This document shows positions 17,196-25,771 of a stretch of DNA of 64,000 nt, piece by piece. Each line of letters begins with the position of its first letter. Within the stretch, counting starts at the first letter, position 1. The notes beneath the pieces are model-generated. The model did no database searches. It worked only from the letters and a program-made list of their open reading frames with translations, and was not told the origin of the DNA. Location of the stretch: NCBI RefSeq assembly GCF_902506425.1, contig NZ_LR732469.1, forward strand, positions 2,408,770 to 2,472,769, given 5' to 3'. This DNA comes from Novosphingobium sp. 9U (GTDB taxonomy: Bacteria > Pseudomonadota > Alphaproteobacteria > Sphingomonadales > Sphingomonadaceae). Both the position numbers and the translations under genes were made by a program.

Positions 17196-18623
17196 TCACC
17201 ATTCCGGCTTGTAGGGCTCCATCGCCATGTACTTGTCGACTGCGGCCTCGAAGTGGCGAATCCGGATTTCCTGGTAGTTGGCGAGCGTAATGCCGGGCTT
17301 GGCGCTGGCTTCTAGACCCTCTTGCTGGGCGTAGAGGTTGTCCGTGTCCTGGTCGAGGATGCGACCAAAGCCCGGGTCCATGCCCTCCGCCTCCGCGAAC
17401 GACTGGTCGTCGTCGAGGATCTCGACCTCTGCGGTCTCGGGCCGCGGTCCATCCTTGGGGATCGGCCGCATGAACATGACTTCGTAGATGCACCGCCGGT
17501 GATCGCGCGCGTCCGGGCGGAAGCGGTAGAGCATCGGCAGCGAGATACCCGGGAAGACGTAGAGGTTCGGGAACATCGTGTAGGAGTATGTGTCCAGCAG
17601 CTCGGTGTCGGACACGTGGCTGAGGTCGGTGTTTGCCGCCTGCTCGAACATCGACCGGAACATGTCCGCGACCACCTGCCGGGCGCGCTCGCCCTCTTTC
17701 AGTTGCGGCTTGGCACCACCCATTGCGGAGCTATCGCCCATCGTGAAGTTCTCGATGATGTCCTGCTCGGTGTACTTGCCCTCCAGCATCGGACTGACTA
17801 CGCCGAGCGTCGAGATGAATCGGTTCACGTGCTCGCCGTAGACATCGTATTGCGAGTTCACATCGCCATTGGCAGGTTGAACCTGCGGGTGGGTGTCGCC
17901 GACGTGGTAGGCCTCTTGGAACGCCTCGACGGTCAACTTCCAGTTGGCCGGATAGCTCTTCTGCACGTGCAGGTAGATATACCGGTCTTCCAGCCGCCAT
18001 GCCGCAAAGTGCTTCATGATCTCGGGGCCGAAGTACTCCGCCAGCGGTGGCGCGTTCGGGTCCATGTTGATGAATACGAAACCGCCCAGCACTTCGACCC
18101 TCGCATCCGGCAGTCGCATGCGCTCCTTGTCGACATGCGCGAAGTCCCACTGGCATGGGATGGTCTTATTGGTGCCATCGAGGTTCCAGCTCCAGCCGTG
18201 GAACGGGCACTTGATCTGGTTGCCAGAGCCCGTCGTGTTGGACGGCTTCAGCTTGGTGCCGCGATGGAGGCAGGCGTTGAAGTGCGCCTTGATCTCGTTC
18301 TCGGCCACGCGCGTGACGATGAAGCTGTAGGGACCGATGTCGTAGACGTAATAATCGCCGACTTCGGGAATGTGCTCCTCGCGGCAGGCCATCTGCCAGG
18401 TGCGCGTCCACAGCCGATCGAATTCCTTCTTCTGGAACTCGGGATCGACGTAGCGGTCCTTCGAAACGTCCTGACTGCCCAGGTACTCGTAAGATTCCGA
18501 ACGGGCCCACTCCGGAGCGGGCACCTTGTCGCGGGCGATAATTTCCTGGGTGCTTTCCGCAGGGCAGCGCGCCTCTCCCAATACGGCAGGCTTGGGCGCG
18601 ATGGTGCCGGTCTCGAAATTCAT
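17196..18623 (-). CDS. Rieske non-haem iron ring-hydroxylating oxygenase, alpha subunit
   Basis: 475 residues. The Rieske cluster ligands are C118-x-H120 and C139-x2-H142 (NACLHRGTK and CPFHGWSWNLDG). The mononuclear-iron region reads NWKLTVEAFQEAYH-VGDTH, giving His240 and His245. The residue that normally bridges the two metal centres (an Asp four before the first His in dioxygenases) is Glu237 here, as in carnitine-monooxygenase-type enzymes. No beta subunit is adjacent, so it may be an alpha-only oxygenase. Its start overlaps the amidohydrolase stop by ATGA, so the two are translationally coupled. Electrons could come from the Rieske ferredoxin at 6051-6365. Confidence 0.94.
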   Translation of the reverse strand: MNFETGTIAPKPAVLGEARCPAESTQEIIARDKVPAPEWARSESYEYLGSQDVSKDRYVDPEFQKKEFDRLWTRTWQMACREEHIPEVGDYYVYDIGPYSFIVTRVAENEIKAHFNACLHRGTKLKPSNTTGSGNQIKCPFHGWSWNLDGTNKTIPCQWDFAHVDKERMRLPDARVEVLGGFVFINMDPNAPPLAEYFGPEIMKHFAAWRLEDRYIYLHVQKSYPANWKLTVEAFQEAYHVGDTHPQVQPANGDVNSQYDVYGEHVNRFISTLGVVSPMLEGKYTEQDIIENFTMGDSSAMGGAKPQLKEGERARQVVADMFRSMFEQAANTDLSHVSDTELLDTYSYTMFPNLYVFPGISLPMLYRFRPDARDHRRCIYEVMFMRPIPKDGPRPETAEVEILDDDQSFAEAEGMDPGFGRILDQDTDNLYAQQEGLEASAKPGITLANYQEIRIRHFEAAVDKYMAMEPYKPEW

Positions 18624-19921
18624 CCCACGTTCTCCAGGTTCCGCGCGGCCGCGGGTTTGGTGACCCTGCTGGCGCTCTCATTCTTGTGGATCTGCCCGTC
18701 CTTCATGATCAGGACGAGCTTGGAGTGGTCTGACAGCACGGCGACATCCGCCAGAGGATTGCCGTCCACCAGGATCATGTCGGCCAAAGCCCCGTCGGTC
18801 AGGGTGCCGAGATCGCCTTCGGGGCGCATCGCCAGCCCACCATTGCGCGTGGCGCATACGAGGGCGTCGGCCGGGCTGTAGCCGTAGTACTCGACGAAGA
18901 ACTGCAGGTCGCGGGCCTGCTCGCCCTGCTTGCTCCAGCCGAAGCCATAGTCGCCGCCGATCAGGTGGCGCACGCCGCGCTTGCGTAGCTCGGTGTGCGT
19001 GCGGATGGAGTTCTCCATCAGCTCGGGAATGTTCATGTAGCCGCCGACCTCAGGCGTAAGCCCGTGTGCCGAAGCCTCGCCCTGGAGGATTTGGTGGAAC
19101 AGACCAACGGTCGGCACGATGAAGATCCGATCCCGGGCCTCCTCCATCATGTCGAGCAGTTCGTCGTCCGAATACTCGCAATGGAACAGGCCGTCCACGC
19201 CAGCCCGAATGCACGCCTTCGATCCCTCGATCGAGCGGGTGTGCGCATTGATCTTGCGGCCATAGGCATGCGCCGTCTCCGCAGCGACGCGAATTTCCTC
19301 GAAGGTCATCGGCGTGGTATGGCCTGGCGTCGAGGGGTAGAACGGGTCGCCGGATACATCGAGCTTGATGTTGTCCACGCCCTCGCGGCAGTGCAGCCGT
19401 ACCGCGCGACGCATCTCCTCCACGCCGTCGACGATGGTGGCCGGGCCACCGCTGCGAGGATCATGCTCCTTACCCTCGTCACCCATCGCCCCGGTGACGC
19501 TGATCTCCAGCCCGCCGGCGCGGATGCGGGGGCCGGGCAGGCGTCCGGCGTTCACCTCGTCACGCACCGCAACCGCCAGCCGCAGCTTGGCTTCGGAGGC
19601 GCCATAGGCACTGGTAAAGCCGGCATCGAGCAGCGCCTTGGCGCCCCGTGCGGCGGTGAACACCTGCTGCTCTGGCGATGGGGTGATCAGATCCTCGGTA
19701 CGCGTGACGTTCTCGAACGAGAGGTGAGCATGCCCTTCGGTCATGCCCGGCATGAGGAACAGTCCGGTGCCATCGACGATCTCGGCCCCGTCCTGCGCAA
19801 GGCCGCCCGAACCGCGGGATACGGAGCGGATGCGGTTGCCTTCGATGAGCACGTCACCGGCAAACGGATCGCCGCCGGTCGCGTCCCAGATGCTGGCGCC
19901 CCGGATCATTATGCTGCCCAT
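18620..19921 (-). CDS. Metal-dependent amidohydrolase (imidazolonepropionase/prolidase-like)
   Basis: About 433 residues from ATG 19921, which has GAGAGG 9 nt upstream; an ATG 21 nt earlier lacks such a site. The N-terminal sandwich domain begins MIRGASIWDATGGDP. Metal ligands are visible: HAH in GMTEGHAHL, a possible carboxylated Lys in DNIKLDVSGD, His in INAHTRS and in GLFHCEYSDD, and Asp in LIGGDYGF. No signal peptide. It is cotranscribed with the Rieske oxygenase. Members hydrolyse amides, lactams or cyclic esters; a ring-opening step is plausible but unproved. Confidence 0.9.
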   Translation of the reverse strand: MGSIMIRGASIWDATGGDPFAGDVLIEGNRIRSVSRGSGGLAQDGAEIVDGTGLFLMPGMTEGHAHLSFENVTRTEDLITPSPEQQVFTAARGAKALLDAGFTSAYGASEAKLRLAVAVRDEVNAGRLPGPRIRAGGLEISVTGAMGDEGKEHDPRSGGPATIVDGVEEMRRAVRLHCREGVDNIKLDVSGDPFYPSTPGHTTPMTFEEIRVAAETAHAYGRKINAHTRSIEGSKACIRAGVDGLFHCEYSDDELLDMMEEARDRIFIVPTVGLFHQILQGEASAHGLTPEVGGYMNIPELMENSIRTHTELRKRGVRHLIGGDYGFGWSKQGEQARDLQFFVEYYGYSPADALVCATRNGGLAMRPEGDLGTLTDGALADMILVDGNPLADVAVLSDHSKLVLIMKDGQIHKNESASRVTKPAAARNLENVG

Positions 19922-20098
19922 TGGACCGGCCCTCTCTACCATTCGCCTTGCAGCATTTCGCTTTACTGCTTCCCGAGCGCGCGCCCGATGACGTGATATG
20001 CACCGCGACTTGTCTGCCCATGCCAGTGGGCGCCGGCGGTGTTGTTCCGGGTCGGGCGCTCCGGCACCTCACCGCATGCAGACCCCGGAGAGCCCGCC

Positions 20099-20572
20099 AT
20101 GATCAGAGGAATCCACCATGTCTCGATCCACGTTCACGACCTGGATCGGATGATCGCTTTCTATAGGGATGCGTTCGGGTTCGAAGTGGTGGGCGAACAG
20201 TTCAGCTGGAAGGATGAACCTGTTCTCGACAGCCTGATCGACGTGAAAGGCTCCGCGGCGCGAGGCGCCATGCTGCGGGCCGGCAGCTGCTACATCGAAA
20301 TGTTCGAGTTCCAGGCGCCGCAGGGCAGGACAGAGCCTTCGACGCCATACGACAAGGGCTACACCCACTTCTGCGTGGACATCGCCAGCGACATCGAAGG
20401 CGAGTACGAGCGTCTGAAAGGCCTCGGCATGACCTTTGGCGCGCCCGCTCCGATCGACATGGGCCACGTGAAATCGGTCTACGGCCGCGATCCGGAAGGC
20501 AATGTGATCGAGCTGCAGCAGACCGCCGAACATTGCGACTTCCGCCTCGACATGCTCCCGGTAACGGAGTGA
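20099..20572 (+). CDS. VOC-superfamily (glyoxalase/extradiol dioxygenase fold) protein
   Basis: About 157 residues from ATG 20099, preceded by GGAGAG at 8 nt. The fold signature is HHVSIHVHDLDRMIAFYRD at the N terminus, a second module begins near YTHFCVDIAS, and the likely last metal ligand is Glu in EGNVIELQQ. Two beta-alpha-beta-beta-beta modules make one glyoxalase-size unit. Members include isomerases, epimerases and ring-cleaving dioxygenases. It is 16 bp upstream of the kinase-fold gene. The divergent Rieske/amidohydrolase operon is 177 bp away. Confidence 0.85.
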   Translation: MIRGIHHVSIHVHDLDRMIAFYRDAFGFEVVGEQFSWKDEPVLDSLIDVKGSAARGAMLRAGSCYIEMFEFQAPQGRTEPSTPYDKGYTHFCVDIASDIEGEYERLKGLGMTFGAPAPIDMGHVKSVYGRDPEGNVIELQQTAEHCDFRLDMLPVTE

Positions 20573-20588
20573 TCGGGGGCGCAATCGG

Positions 20589-21920
20589 ATGAGCGGTTCG
20601 GGCACACTGACGGCGGAGGCGATCGACCACGCGCGCGGGGACGACACCGGCATCCTGATGCCTGCGCACGAAGCGGCGTTCCGTCGTGGCGGCGAGGCTT
20701 TCCTGACCGAGGCGTTCCGCGCGTTCGGCTCGATCTCGCCAGCGAACAGCGTGACGCGGATCGTTCGGCTGGACCCGTGCCCAGGTGGAAGTACCGGGCA
20801 CAAGCTGTTCCTGTCGGTCGAGTACGCTTTTGACCAGCCGGGCCTTGCGCGTGATCTCTTCGTCAAGTTCTCGCGCGATTTCGCCGACAGCCGGCGCGAC
20901 CATGCCCGCTACGAGATGGAGAGCGAAGCCCGCTTCGCGCCGGTATCTCGCGCGCCAAATTTTCCGATCCGCGTGCCGACTGCGTACTTCGGCGACTTTG
21001 AGCATGCGAGCGGCACCGGATTGCTCATCACCGAGCGAGTGGCCTTTGGTCGGGACGGGATCGAGCCGCAGCACGAGAAATGCTGCGATCACCGGATCGA
21101 CGATCCGCTGCCCTACTATCAGGCGCTGATCACGGCTCTCGCGCGCCTCGCCGCGGCGCACAAGGCAGGGCAGCTCACGGACGATATCGAGCAGCGTTTC
21201 CCCCTGGACCTCGACAAGGCGGGGCCCGATCCGATCGCGTACGACGAGGCGGCGCTGCGCAAGGTGGTAGATGGCGGGCGGCAGTTCGCGCTCGATCTGC
21301 CGCAGCTACTACCGTCCGAGCTGCGAGCGCCCGAGCTCTACGACCGCGTTCTGGCCCATGCCTTGCGGATCCGCGAGCATGGCACTCGGCTGACCGAATA
21401 CCTGGTCGCCGATCGCGACCTTGTTGCCCTGTGCCACTGGAACGCGCACATCGACAACGCGTGGTTCTGGCGAGACGGGCAGGGCGTGCTCCAGTGTGGT
21501 CTGATGGACTGGGGCCGGGTGTCGCAAATCACCTTCGGCGCGGCCCTGTGGGGCTGCCTCAGCGCGGCGCACCTGGACATCGCCAGCAACGATGTCGATG
21601 GGCTGATCGCCCTGTTTGCCGACCAATATCGGGTGCATGGCGGACCGGTCGTCGAGGCGGATCGGCTGAAGCAGCACTTCTTCGTCCACGTCGCAGTCAT
21701 GGGCGTTGCTCGCGTGCTGGCTTTACACAAAGCCGTACGGCTGCGCGTGCCGGGTGCGTCGCAGGCCAGCGGTCCGCTCGACCCGCAAATCGTCGACGAC
21801 GAGGGCGCGCGCACCGTCCTGCACATCTACACGGTCCTGCTCACGCTCTGGTCCAAGTCGGACTTCCAGCATGCGCTCGATGGCGTGCTGGACGCAGCGA
21901 GCGAAGAGGTCAGCCGCTGA
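20589..21920 (+). CDS. Aminoglycoside-phosphotransferase-fold protein with altered catalytic loop
   Basis: 443 residues with the APH/choline-kinase-like C-lobe: a loop CHWNAHIDN followed by the metal-binding segment GLMDWGRVSQ. In active family members the loop reads H-G-D-x-H-x-x-N; here the catalytic Asp position holds Asn285, while both other His/Asn positions and the DW motif remain. It may be a weak or non-canonical kinase or a binding protein. The N-lobe includes an LFVKFSRDF strand with the expected Lys. It is cotranscribed with the VOC gene and overlaps the convergent hydrolase by 11 bp. Not the same subfamily as the APH at 40277-41347. Confidence 0.82.
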   Translation: MSGSGTLTAEAIDHARGDDTGILMPAHEAAFRRGGEAFLTEAFRAFGSISPANSVTRIVRLDPCPGGSTGHKLFLSVEYAFDQPGLARDLFVKFSRDFADSRRDHARYEMESEARFAPVSRAPNFPIRVPTAYFGDFEHASGTGLLITERVAFGRDGIEPQHEKCCDHRIDDPLPYYQALITALARLAAAHKAGQLTDDIEQRFPLDLDKAGPDPIAYDEAALRKVVDGGRQFALDLPQLLPSELRAPELYDRVLAHALRIREHGTRLTEYLVADRDLVALCHWNAHIDNAWFWRDGQGVLQCGLMDWGRVSQITFGAALWGCLSAAHLDIASNDVDGLIALFADQYRVHGGPVVEADRLKQHFFVHVAVMGVARVLALHKAVRLRVPGASQASGPLDPQIVDDEGARTVLHIYTVLLTLWSKSDFQHALDGVLDAASEEVSR

Positions 21921-22776
21921 AGAACTCGGCCAGCATGGGCGTGAGCAGGGGCCAGCGCTCGAACCGGCCGCGGCGGTTCGCCGGGTCCATCGGGAAAGTC
22001 GACACGTAGTTCCACTCGTCCTCGCGCCATGGGGGCTCGACCATCGTGGAGTTCGGCAGCAGCTCGTGCACCCATTCGGAGGTGCGCCGCGTATGTGCCA
22101 TGTCGCTCTTGCCCGAACGGAAGGTCATGACCGGCATTGTCAGGGCAGCGAAGTCCTGCGCACTCAGGCCCGGCATCGGAGTATCGTCACGGTAGCCGAA
22201 AGCCTGGGCCCAGCGCTGCATGGTCTCGATGAAGGTGTCGGCGTCCTGCGCCAAAAGGATGTCGCGGATCTTCGGATTGCGCGCGATCTGGTCGGCCCAG
22301 CTTGGCAGCTGCACCACCGCTTCCATGCCGCCCCTCGATGCTGCGGTGATCTGGTCACCGCAGTAGAACCAGGCGAGGCCGGCCAAGCCGACCGGACCGC
22401 CGCTCAGCCACCAGATCGCGATCTTGCGCACGTTCTGCGGCATGCGCGCGGCCGCCATCAAGGTCACCCGCGATCCGGCCGAGCCCCCGGCCATGCGGAT
22501 ATCCTTCAGGTCCAGCGCTTCGATCAGTCCGACCAGAGCCTGCGCGTTCATCACCGACTCCGATGGCGCGGTAAAGGCGATGTCCGAAGCGCCGCATCCG
22601 GGGCGGTCCCACAACAGCACGCGATACCCCGCTTCGGCCAACTGGGCGCCCAGTTCGGGCACTCCCGCCGTGTCGCGCGCGTAGCGGCCGCCCGGTGTGA
22701 TCACCAGCGGCGGCGCACCTTCGTCACCGATCAGCTCATAGTCGAGCATCAGGCCGTCGACTTCGATCTTCGCCAA
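21910..22776 (-). CDS. Alpha/beta-hydrolase fold protein lacking the usual catalytic histidine
   Basis: 288 residues from TTG 22776, supported by GGAGA 7 nt upstream. The oxyanion/turn segment LWDRPGCGASD and the nucleophile elbow GGSAGS are present, and a DxxxH-like acid region follows at TFRSGKSDMAH. The place where the catalytic His normally stands reads VEPPWREDEWNY and has no His. The enzyme may use another residue, or be a non-hydrolytic member. It is 25 bp downstream of the TauD-type dioxygenase and shares its promoter. Confidence 0.85.
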   Translation of the reverse strand: MAKIEVDGLMLDYELIGDEGAPPLVITPGGRYARDTAGVPELGAQLAEAGYRVLLWDRPGCGASDIAFTAPSESVMNAQALVGLIEALDLKDIRMAGGSAGSRVTLMAAARMPQNVRKIAIWWLSGGPVGLAGLAWFYCGDQITAASRGGMEAVVQLPSWADQIARNPKIRDILLAQDADTFIETMQRWAQAFGYRDDTPMPGLSAQDFAALTMPVMTFRSGKSDMAHTRRTSEWVHELLPNSTMVEPPWREDEWNYVSTFPMDPANRRGRFERWPLLTPMLAEFFSG

Positions 22777-22801
22777 GGGTGATCTCCGCTGTTCTGGAAC
22801 G

Positions 22802-23770
22802 TCAGGCCATGGCGTCGGCGTTCACCGGCTCCACGGGCGTGGTCTCCCAGCGGCCCAGCTTGTAGTCGCCGGCGATGGTCGTGCGATACATCAGCCGCTC
22901 CTCGTCCGGGTTGTTGCCCGAGACACAGTGGAGCATGCGGGTGTTGTCCCAGATCACCATGTCGCCCTCGCTCCATTTGTGGTGATAGCTGCAGCTTGCG
23001 CCGATGCGGTTGATTTCCTGGCAGACTGCTTCGAGCAGCTCGTCACCCTCGGCAGTCTCGTTTTCGACTAGCCCTTCCGCCATGTAGGCCGAGACGTGCA
23101 GCACCTTTTCGCCTGTCGGGCGGGCCCAGACCGCCGGGTGGATGGCGCGAGACATCTTGGCGACCTGCTCATAGAACGAAGCGGGGATCGGCTTGGGCTC
23201 GACCATGCGGTACTGCGCCGGCTTGCCGAACTTGAGCTGGTCGTATTGGGTCGCGAGCTTGTAGACCACTTCGGTGCCCTCGATCCGAACCCGGAGATCT
23301 TCGGGGAACATCCGGTAGAGCGCGACACCGTCCAGAAAGCCGGTGATGCCGCCTTCCTCGACGCGTTCGACCGAACGCAGCACGCCGGCGCGGTTCAGTT
23401 CGTCGTTATAGCAGTGATCGAAGTGCCACGGCAGCCAGTGGGAAAGCTGCTGGCCATCGACTTCGACGATGCCCTGGCCGCGGCGGCTGCGGATCTCGAT
23501 CACGCCGGGCAAGCGGCTGGAATCGACACGGCTAACCGCCTTTACCGGGTGTTCCTTGAGCGGACCGAAGCAGCTGCTGATCGCGAGCTGCATCTCGTCC
23601 GTCTGTTCGACATCCTCGAACACGATCATGCCGTGCTCGATAAAGAGATCATCGATCTGCTTGCGAACGGCCGGGTCATCCAGCTGTGCTCTATCGAGTT
23701 TGCCGATCCGGATGCCGAAGGTCAGCCCTTGCTGCAGAGGCTCCACTGTAAAGGCCTTAGAGTCGGACAT
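22802..23770 (-). CDS. TauD/TfdA-family Fe(II)/2-oxoglutarate dioxygenase
   Basis: About 322 residues from ATG 23770, which has GGAGAG 6 nt upstream. The iron-binding HxD lies in LPWHFDHCYND; the distal His is in TRMLHCVSGNN and the 2-oxoglutarate Arg is probably in ERLMYRTTIAGD. This family hydroxylates sulfonates, phenoxyacids, carnitine precursors and similar compounds, usually cleaving them. It is the first gene of a two-gene operon with the alpha/beta-hydrolase. The IclR gene is divergent, with two tandem operator-like sites in between. Confidence 0.92.
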   Translation of the reverse strand: MSDSKAFTVEPLQQGLTFGIRIGKLDRAQLDDPAVRKQIDDLFIEHGMIVFEDVEQTDEMQLAISSCFGPLKEHPVKAVSRVDSSRLPGVIEIRSRRGQGIVEVDGQQLSHWLPWHFDHCYNDELNRAGVLRSVERVEEGGITGFLDGVALYRMFPEDLRVRIEGTEVVYKLATQYDQLKFGKPAQYRMVEPKPIPASFYEQVAKMSRAIHPAVWARPTGEKVLHVSAYMAEGLVENETAEGDELLEAVCQEINRIGASCSYHHKWSEGDMVIWDNTRMLHCVSGNNPDEERLMYRTTIAGDYKLGRWETTPVEPVNADAMA

Positions 23771-23801
23771 ACGACACTCTCCTTGCACTCGCCACCTAAG
23801 T

Positions 23802-23838
23802 GTGTCACATAGTAACACGTTGTGTTGTATAGTAACAC
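23802..23838. promoter_or_regulatory. Two tandem operator-like sites between TauD-type and IclR genes
   Basis: Two 17-bp near-palindromes lie exactly 20 bp apart (about two helical turns): GTGTCACATAGTAACAC at 23802-23818 and GTGTTGTATAGTAACAC at 23822-23838. They agree at 14 of 17 positions; in the second the arms GTGTT and AACAC are perfectly inverted. They sit just upstream of the GTG start of the IclR gene and about 32 bp from the divergent TauD-type start, where a repressor could control both. Confidence 0.65.
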
Positions 23839-23856
23839 GCATACAGGAGTGCGGTA

Positions 23857-24567
23857 GTGCCGGTCAAGCGCGGTTCGAGTGGTCGGCGCATGCTGGAAGT
23901 CTTCGAAGCCGTCGCGGCTTCGCAGCCCATTGGCGTGAGCGCCTTGGCCCGCTTGCTTGAAGCCGACAAAAGCGCGGTGCAGCGCGATCTCATGACCTTG
24001 GCGGACGCCGGCTGGATCCGCGCGGCTCAATCGGGGTGGGAGTTGACGCCGCGTATCCTGACACTCGCGCGCACGCCGCACTCCAGCAACGATCTGCGGC
24101 AGCGTGCGCGCCCGGTTCTCGAAGCCCTGCGATCTTCTACGGGCGAGACGACCTATCTGACGGTGCCCGATGGCGAGAACTTCGTCGTCATCGACGCCCT
24201 GGAAAGCCCGCAGGTGCTGCGTACGGTTCCACCAATCGGTCTGGTCGTGCCCACGCGCGGCAGCGCGACCGCGCGCGCCGTGCTACCCTACATGGGCGCA
24301 GCCGAGCAAAGACGCTTGCTGGGAGCGGACCCGACGAAGGAACTGCTCGACCAGTTCGCCCACACGCGCTTGCTAGGCTTCGCCGTGAACGACGGCGATA
24401 TCGTGGCCGGCGCCGTCGCCATCGCATCTGCTATCCTGGACACGGGCGATCGTCCGCTCGGAGCCTTGGTGGTCACAGCCCCGGCCGAACGGCTCGATCA
24501 AGAACGACGAGAGCGCATCGGCTTGCAACTGGTCGAGGCGGTGCGGACACTGGGAAGTGAGATGTGA
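23857..24567 (+). CDS. IclR-family transcriptional regulator
   Basis: 236 residues from GTG 23857 with AGGAG 7-8 nt upstream. An N-terminal winged helix (about 10-70, including LEVFEAVAASQPIGVSALAR) is followed by the IclR effector domain (about 80-230). Divergent from the TauD-type dioxygenase/hydrolase operon and flanked by two tandem operator-like repeats, so autoregulation and control of that operon are likely. The ligand is unknown. Confidence 0.92.
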   Translation: MPVKRGSSGRRMLEVFEAVAASQPIGVSALARLLEADKSAVQRDLMTLADAGWIRAAQSGWELTPRILTLARTPHSSNDLRQRARPVLEALRSSTGETTYLTVPDGENFVVIDALESPQVLRTVPPIGLVVPTRGSATARAVLPYMGAAEQRRLLGADPTKELLDQFAHTRLLGFAVNDGDIVAGAVAIASAILDTGDRPLGALVVTAPAERLDQERRERIGLQLVEAVRTLGSEM

Positions 24568-24604
24568 TGCCGGACTGTCCGGTGTAGGCCTGCGCGTACC
24601 GGTT

Positions 24605-25771
24605 TCACCCGTCGTGTCTGGCCGGCGAGCGAACATGACGGCGAGCCAGCGACGCAACGTCGTTTACCCCTGCAAGCGCCAGGGTGCGCTCGAACTCTTC
24701 GGTCAACAGCGTCAGCACGCGGTCTACTCCTGCCTCTCCGCCTGCCGCGAGGCCATAGAGATAAGGGCGACCGATCGAACAGGCGGTTGCGCCCAGTGCG
24801 ATTGCTTTGACGATGTCCGAACCGCGCCGGATGCCACCGTCGCAGATGACGTCGGGTGCATCGCCCACGGCCTCGCGCACGGCGGCAATCTGATCGACGG
24901 GTGCGGGTGCGCCGTCCAGCTGGCGGCCGCCATGATTGGAGACGATCACGCCGGTCGCTCCTGACGCGACCGACCGGCGAGCGTCCTCGGGCGTCATCAC
25001 GCCCTTGATGGCGAGCGGACCGTTCCACTCGCCTGCTAGCCACTCGACATCGCGCCAGCTGACGGATCGGTCGAACTGCCCTCCGATATAGTCGAAGAGG
25101 CTCATGGGACCTGACGCCAGCGCATCCACCTTGTGGCTGACGTTCGCGAGGTCGAACTTAGATCCTGTCAAGGCGGGAATGGACCAGGAGGGGTGGAGCG
25201 CGAAGCTGAGCATGGATCTAAGGGTAAGCTTGGGAGGCAGCGACAGCCCGCTCACCCGGTCGCGCTCGCGATTGCCGGCGACCGGCGTGTCGACAGTGAG
25301 TGCGAGACCGTGGAAGCCCGCGTCCCTGCAGCGGGCCACGAACTCGGCGGTGAGGCCGCGATCCTTGAAGATGTAGATCTGGAACACCTTCGGCCCGGCG
25401 TAGGCTTGCGCCAGATCCTCGAGCCGGGTCGTGCCCATGGTCGACAAGCTGTAGATGAGCCCGTGCCGTTCCGCGGCCTTTGCGACCGCAAGCTCGGCAT
25501 CGCCGTGAAACATGCGGGTCAAACCCGTCGGCGACAGCATCAGCGGCCAGCGCGAGGGTTGGCCGAAGATGGTGGTGCCCGTCCGGATCGCCGACACGTC
25601 GTTCAGCACGTCGGGCAGAAGCTCGTAATGTGCGAAGGCATCGACGTTGCGCCGCAACGAGACTTCATCGTCAGCGCCGCCATCGATGTAGTCGAAGATC
25701 GGCCGTGGCAAACGGCGCCGGGCCATCAGCCGGATGTCGGCGACATTGTTAGCACGTTGAAGCTGCGTCAG
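24605..25771 (-). CDS. FMN-dependent alpha-hydroxy-acid dehydrogenase/oxidase (LldD/mandelate dehydrogenase family)
   Basis: The protein has family landmarks: FDYIDGGADDE near the N terminus, the SPTGLTRMFH FMN-binding strand, and the catalytic SNHGGRQLD segment. The first ATG (25726) would start in the middle of the conserved first helix. Family-like residues (NNVADIRL) precede it in frame, and a CTG at 25771 has AAGGGG 7-8 nt upstream, so CTG is my preferred start (388 residues). The enzyme oxidises an L-2-hydroxy acid to the 2-oxoacid, which could feed the 2-oxoacid oxidoreductase of this region. Convergent with the IclR gene. Confidence 0.88.
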   Translation of the reverse strand: MTQLQRANNVADIRLMARRRLPRPIFDYIDGGADDEVSLRRNVDAFAHYELLPDVLNDVSAIRTGTTIFGQPSRWPLMLSPTGLTRMFHGDAELAVAKAAERHGLIYSLSTMGTTRLEDLAQAYAGPKVFQIYIFKDRGLTAEFVARCRDAGFHGLALTVDTPVAGNRERDRVSGLSLPPKLTLRSMLSFALHPSWSIPALTGSKFDLANVSHKVDALASGPMSLFDYIGGQFDRSVSWRDVEWLAGEWNGPLAIKGVMTPEDARRSVASGATGVIVSNHGGRQLDGAPAPVDQIAAVREAVGDAPDVICDGGIRRGSDIVKAIALGATACSIGRPYLYGLAAGGEAGVDRVLTLLTEEFERTLALAGVNDVASLARRHVRSPARHDG

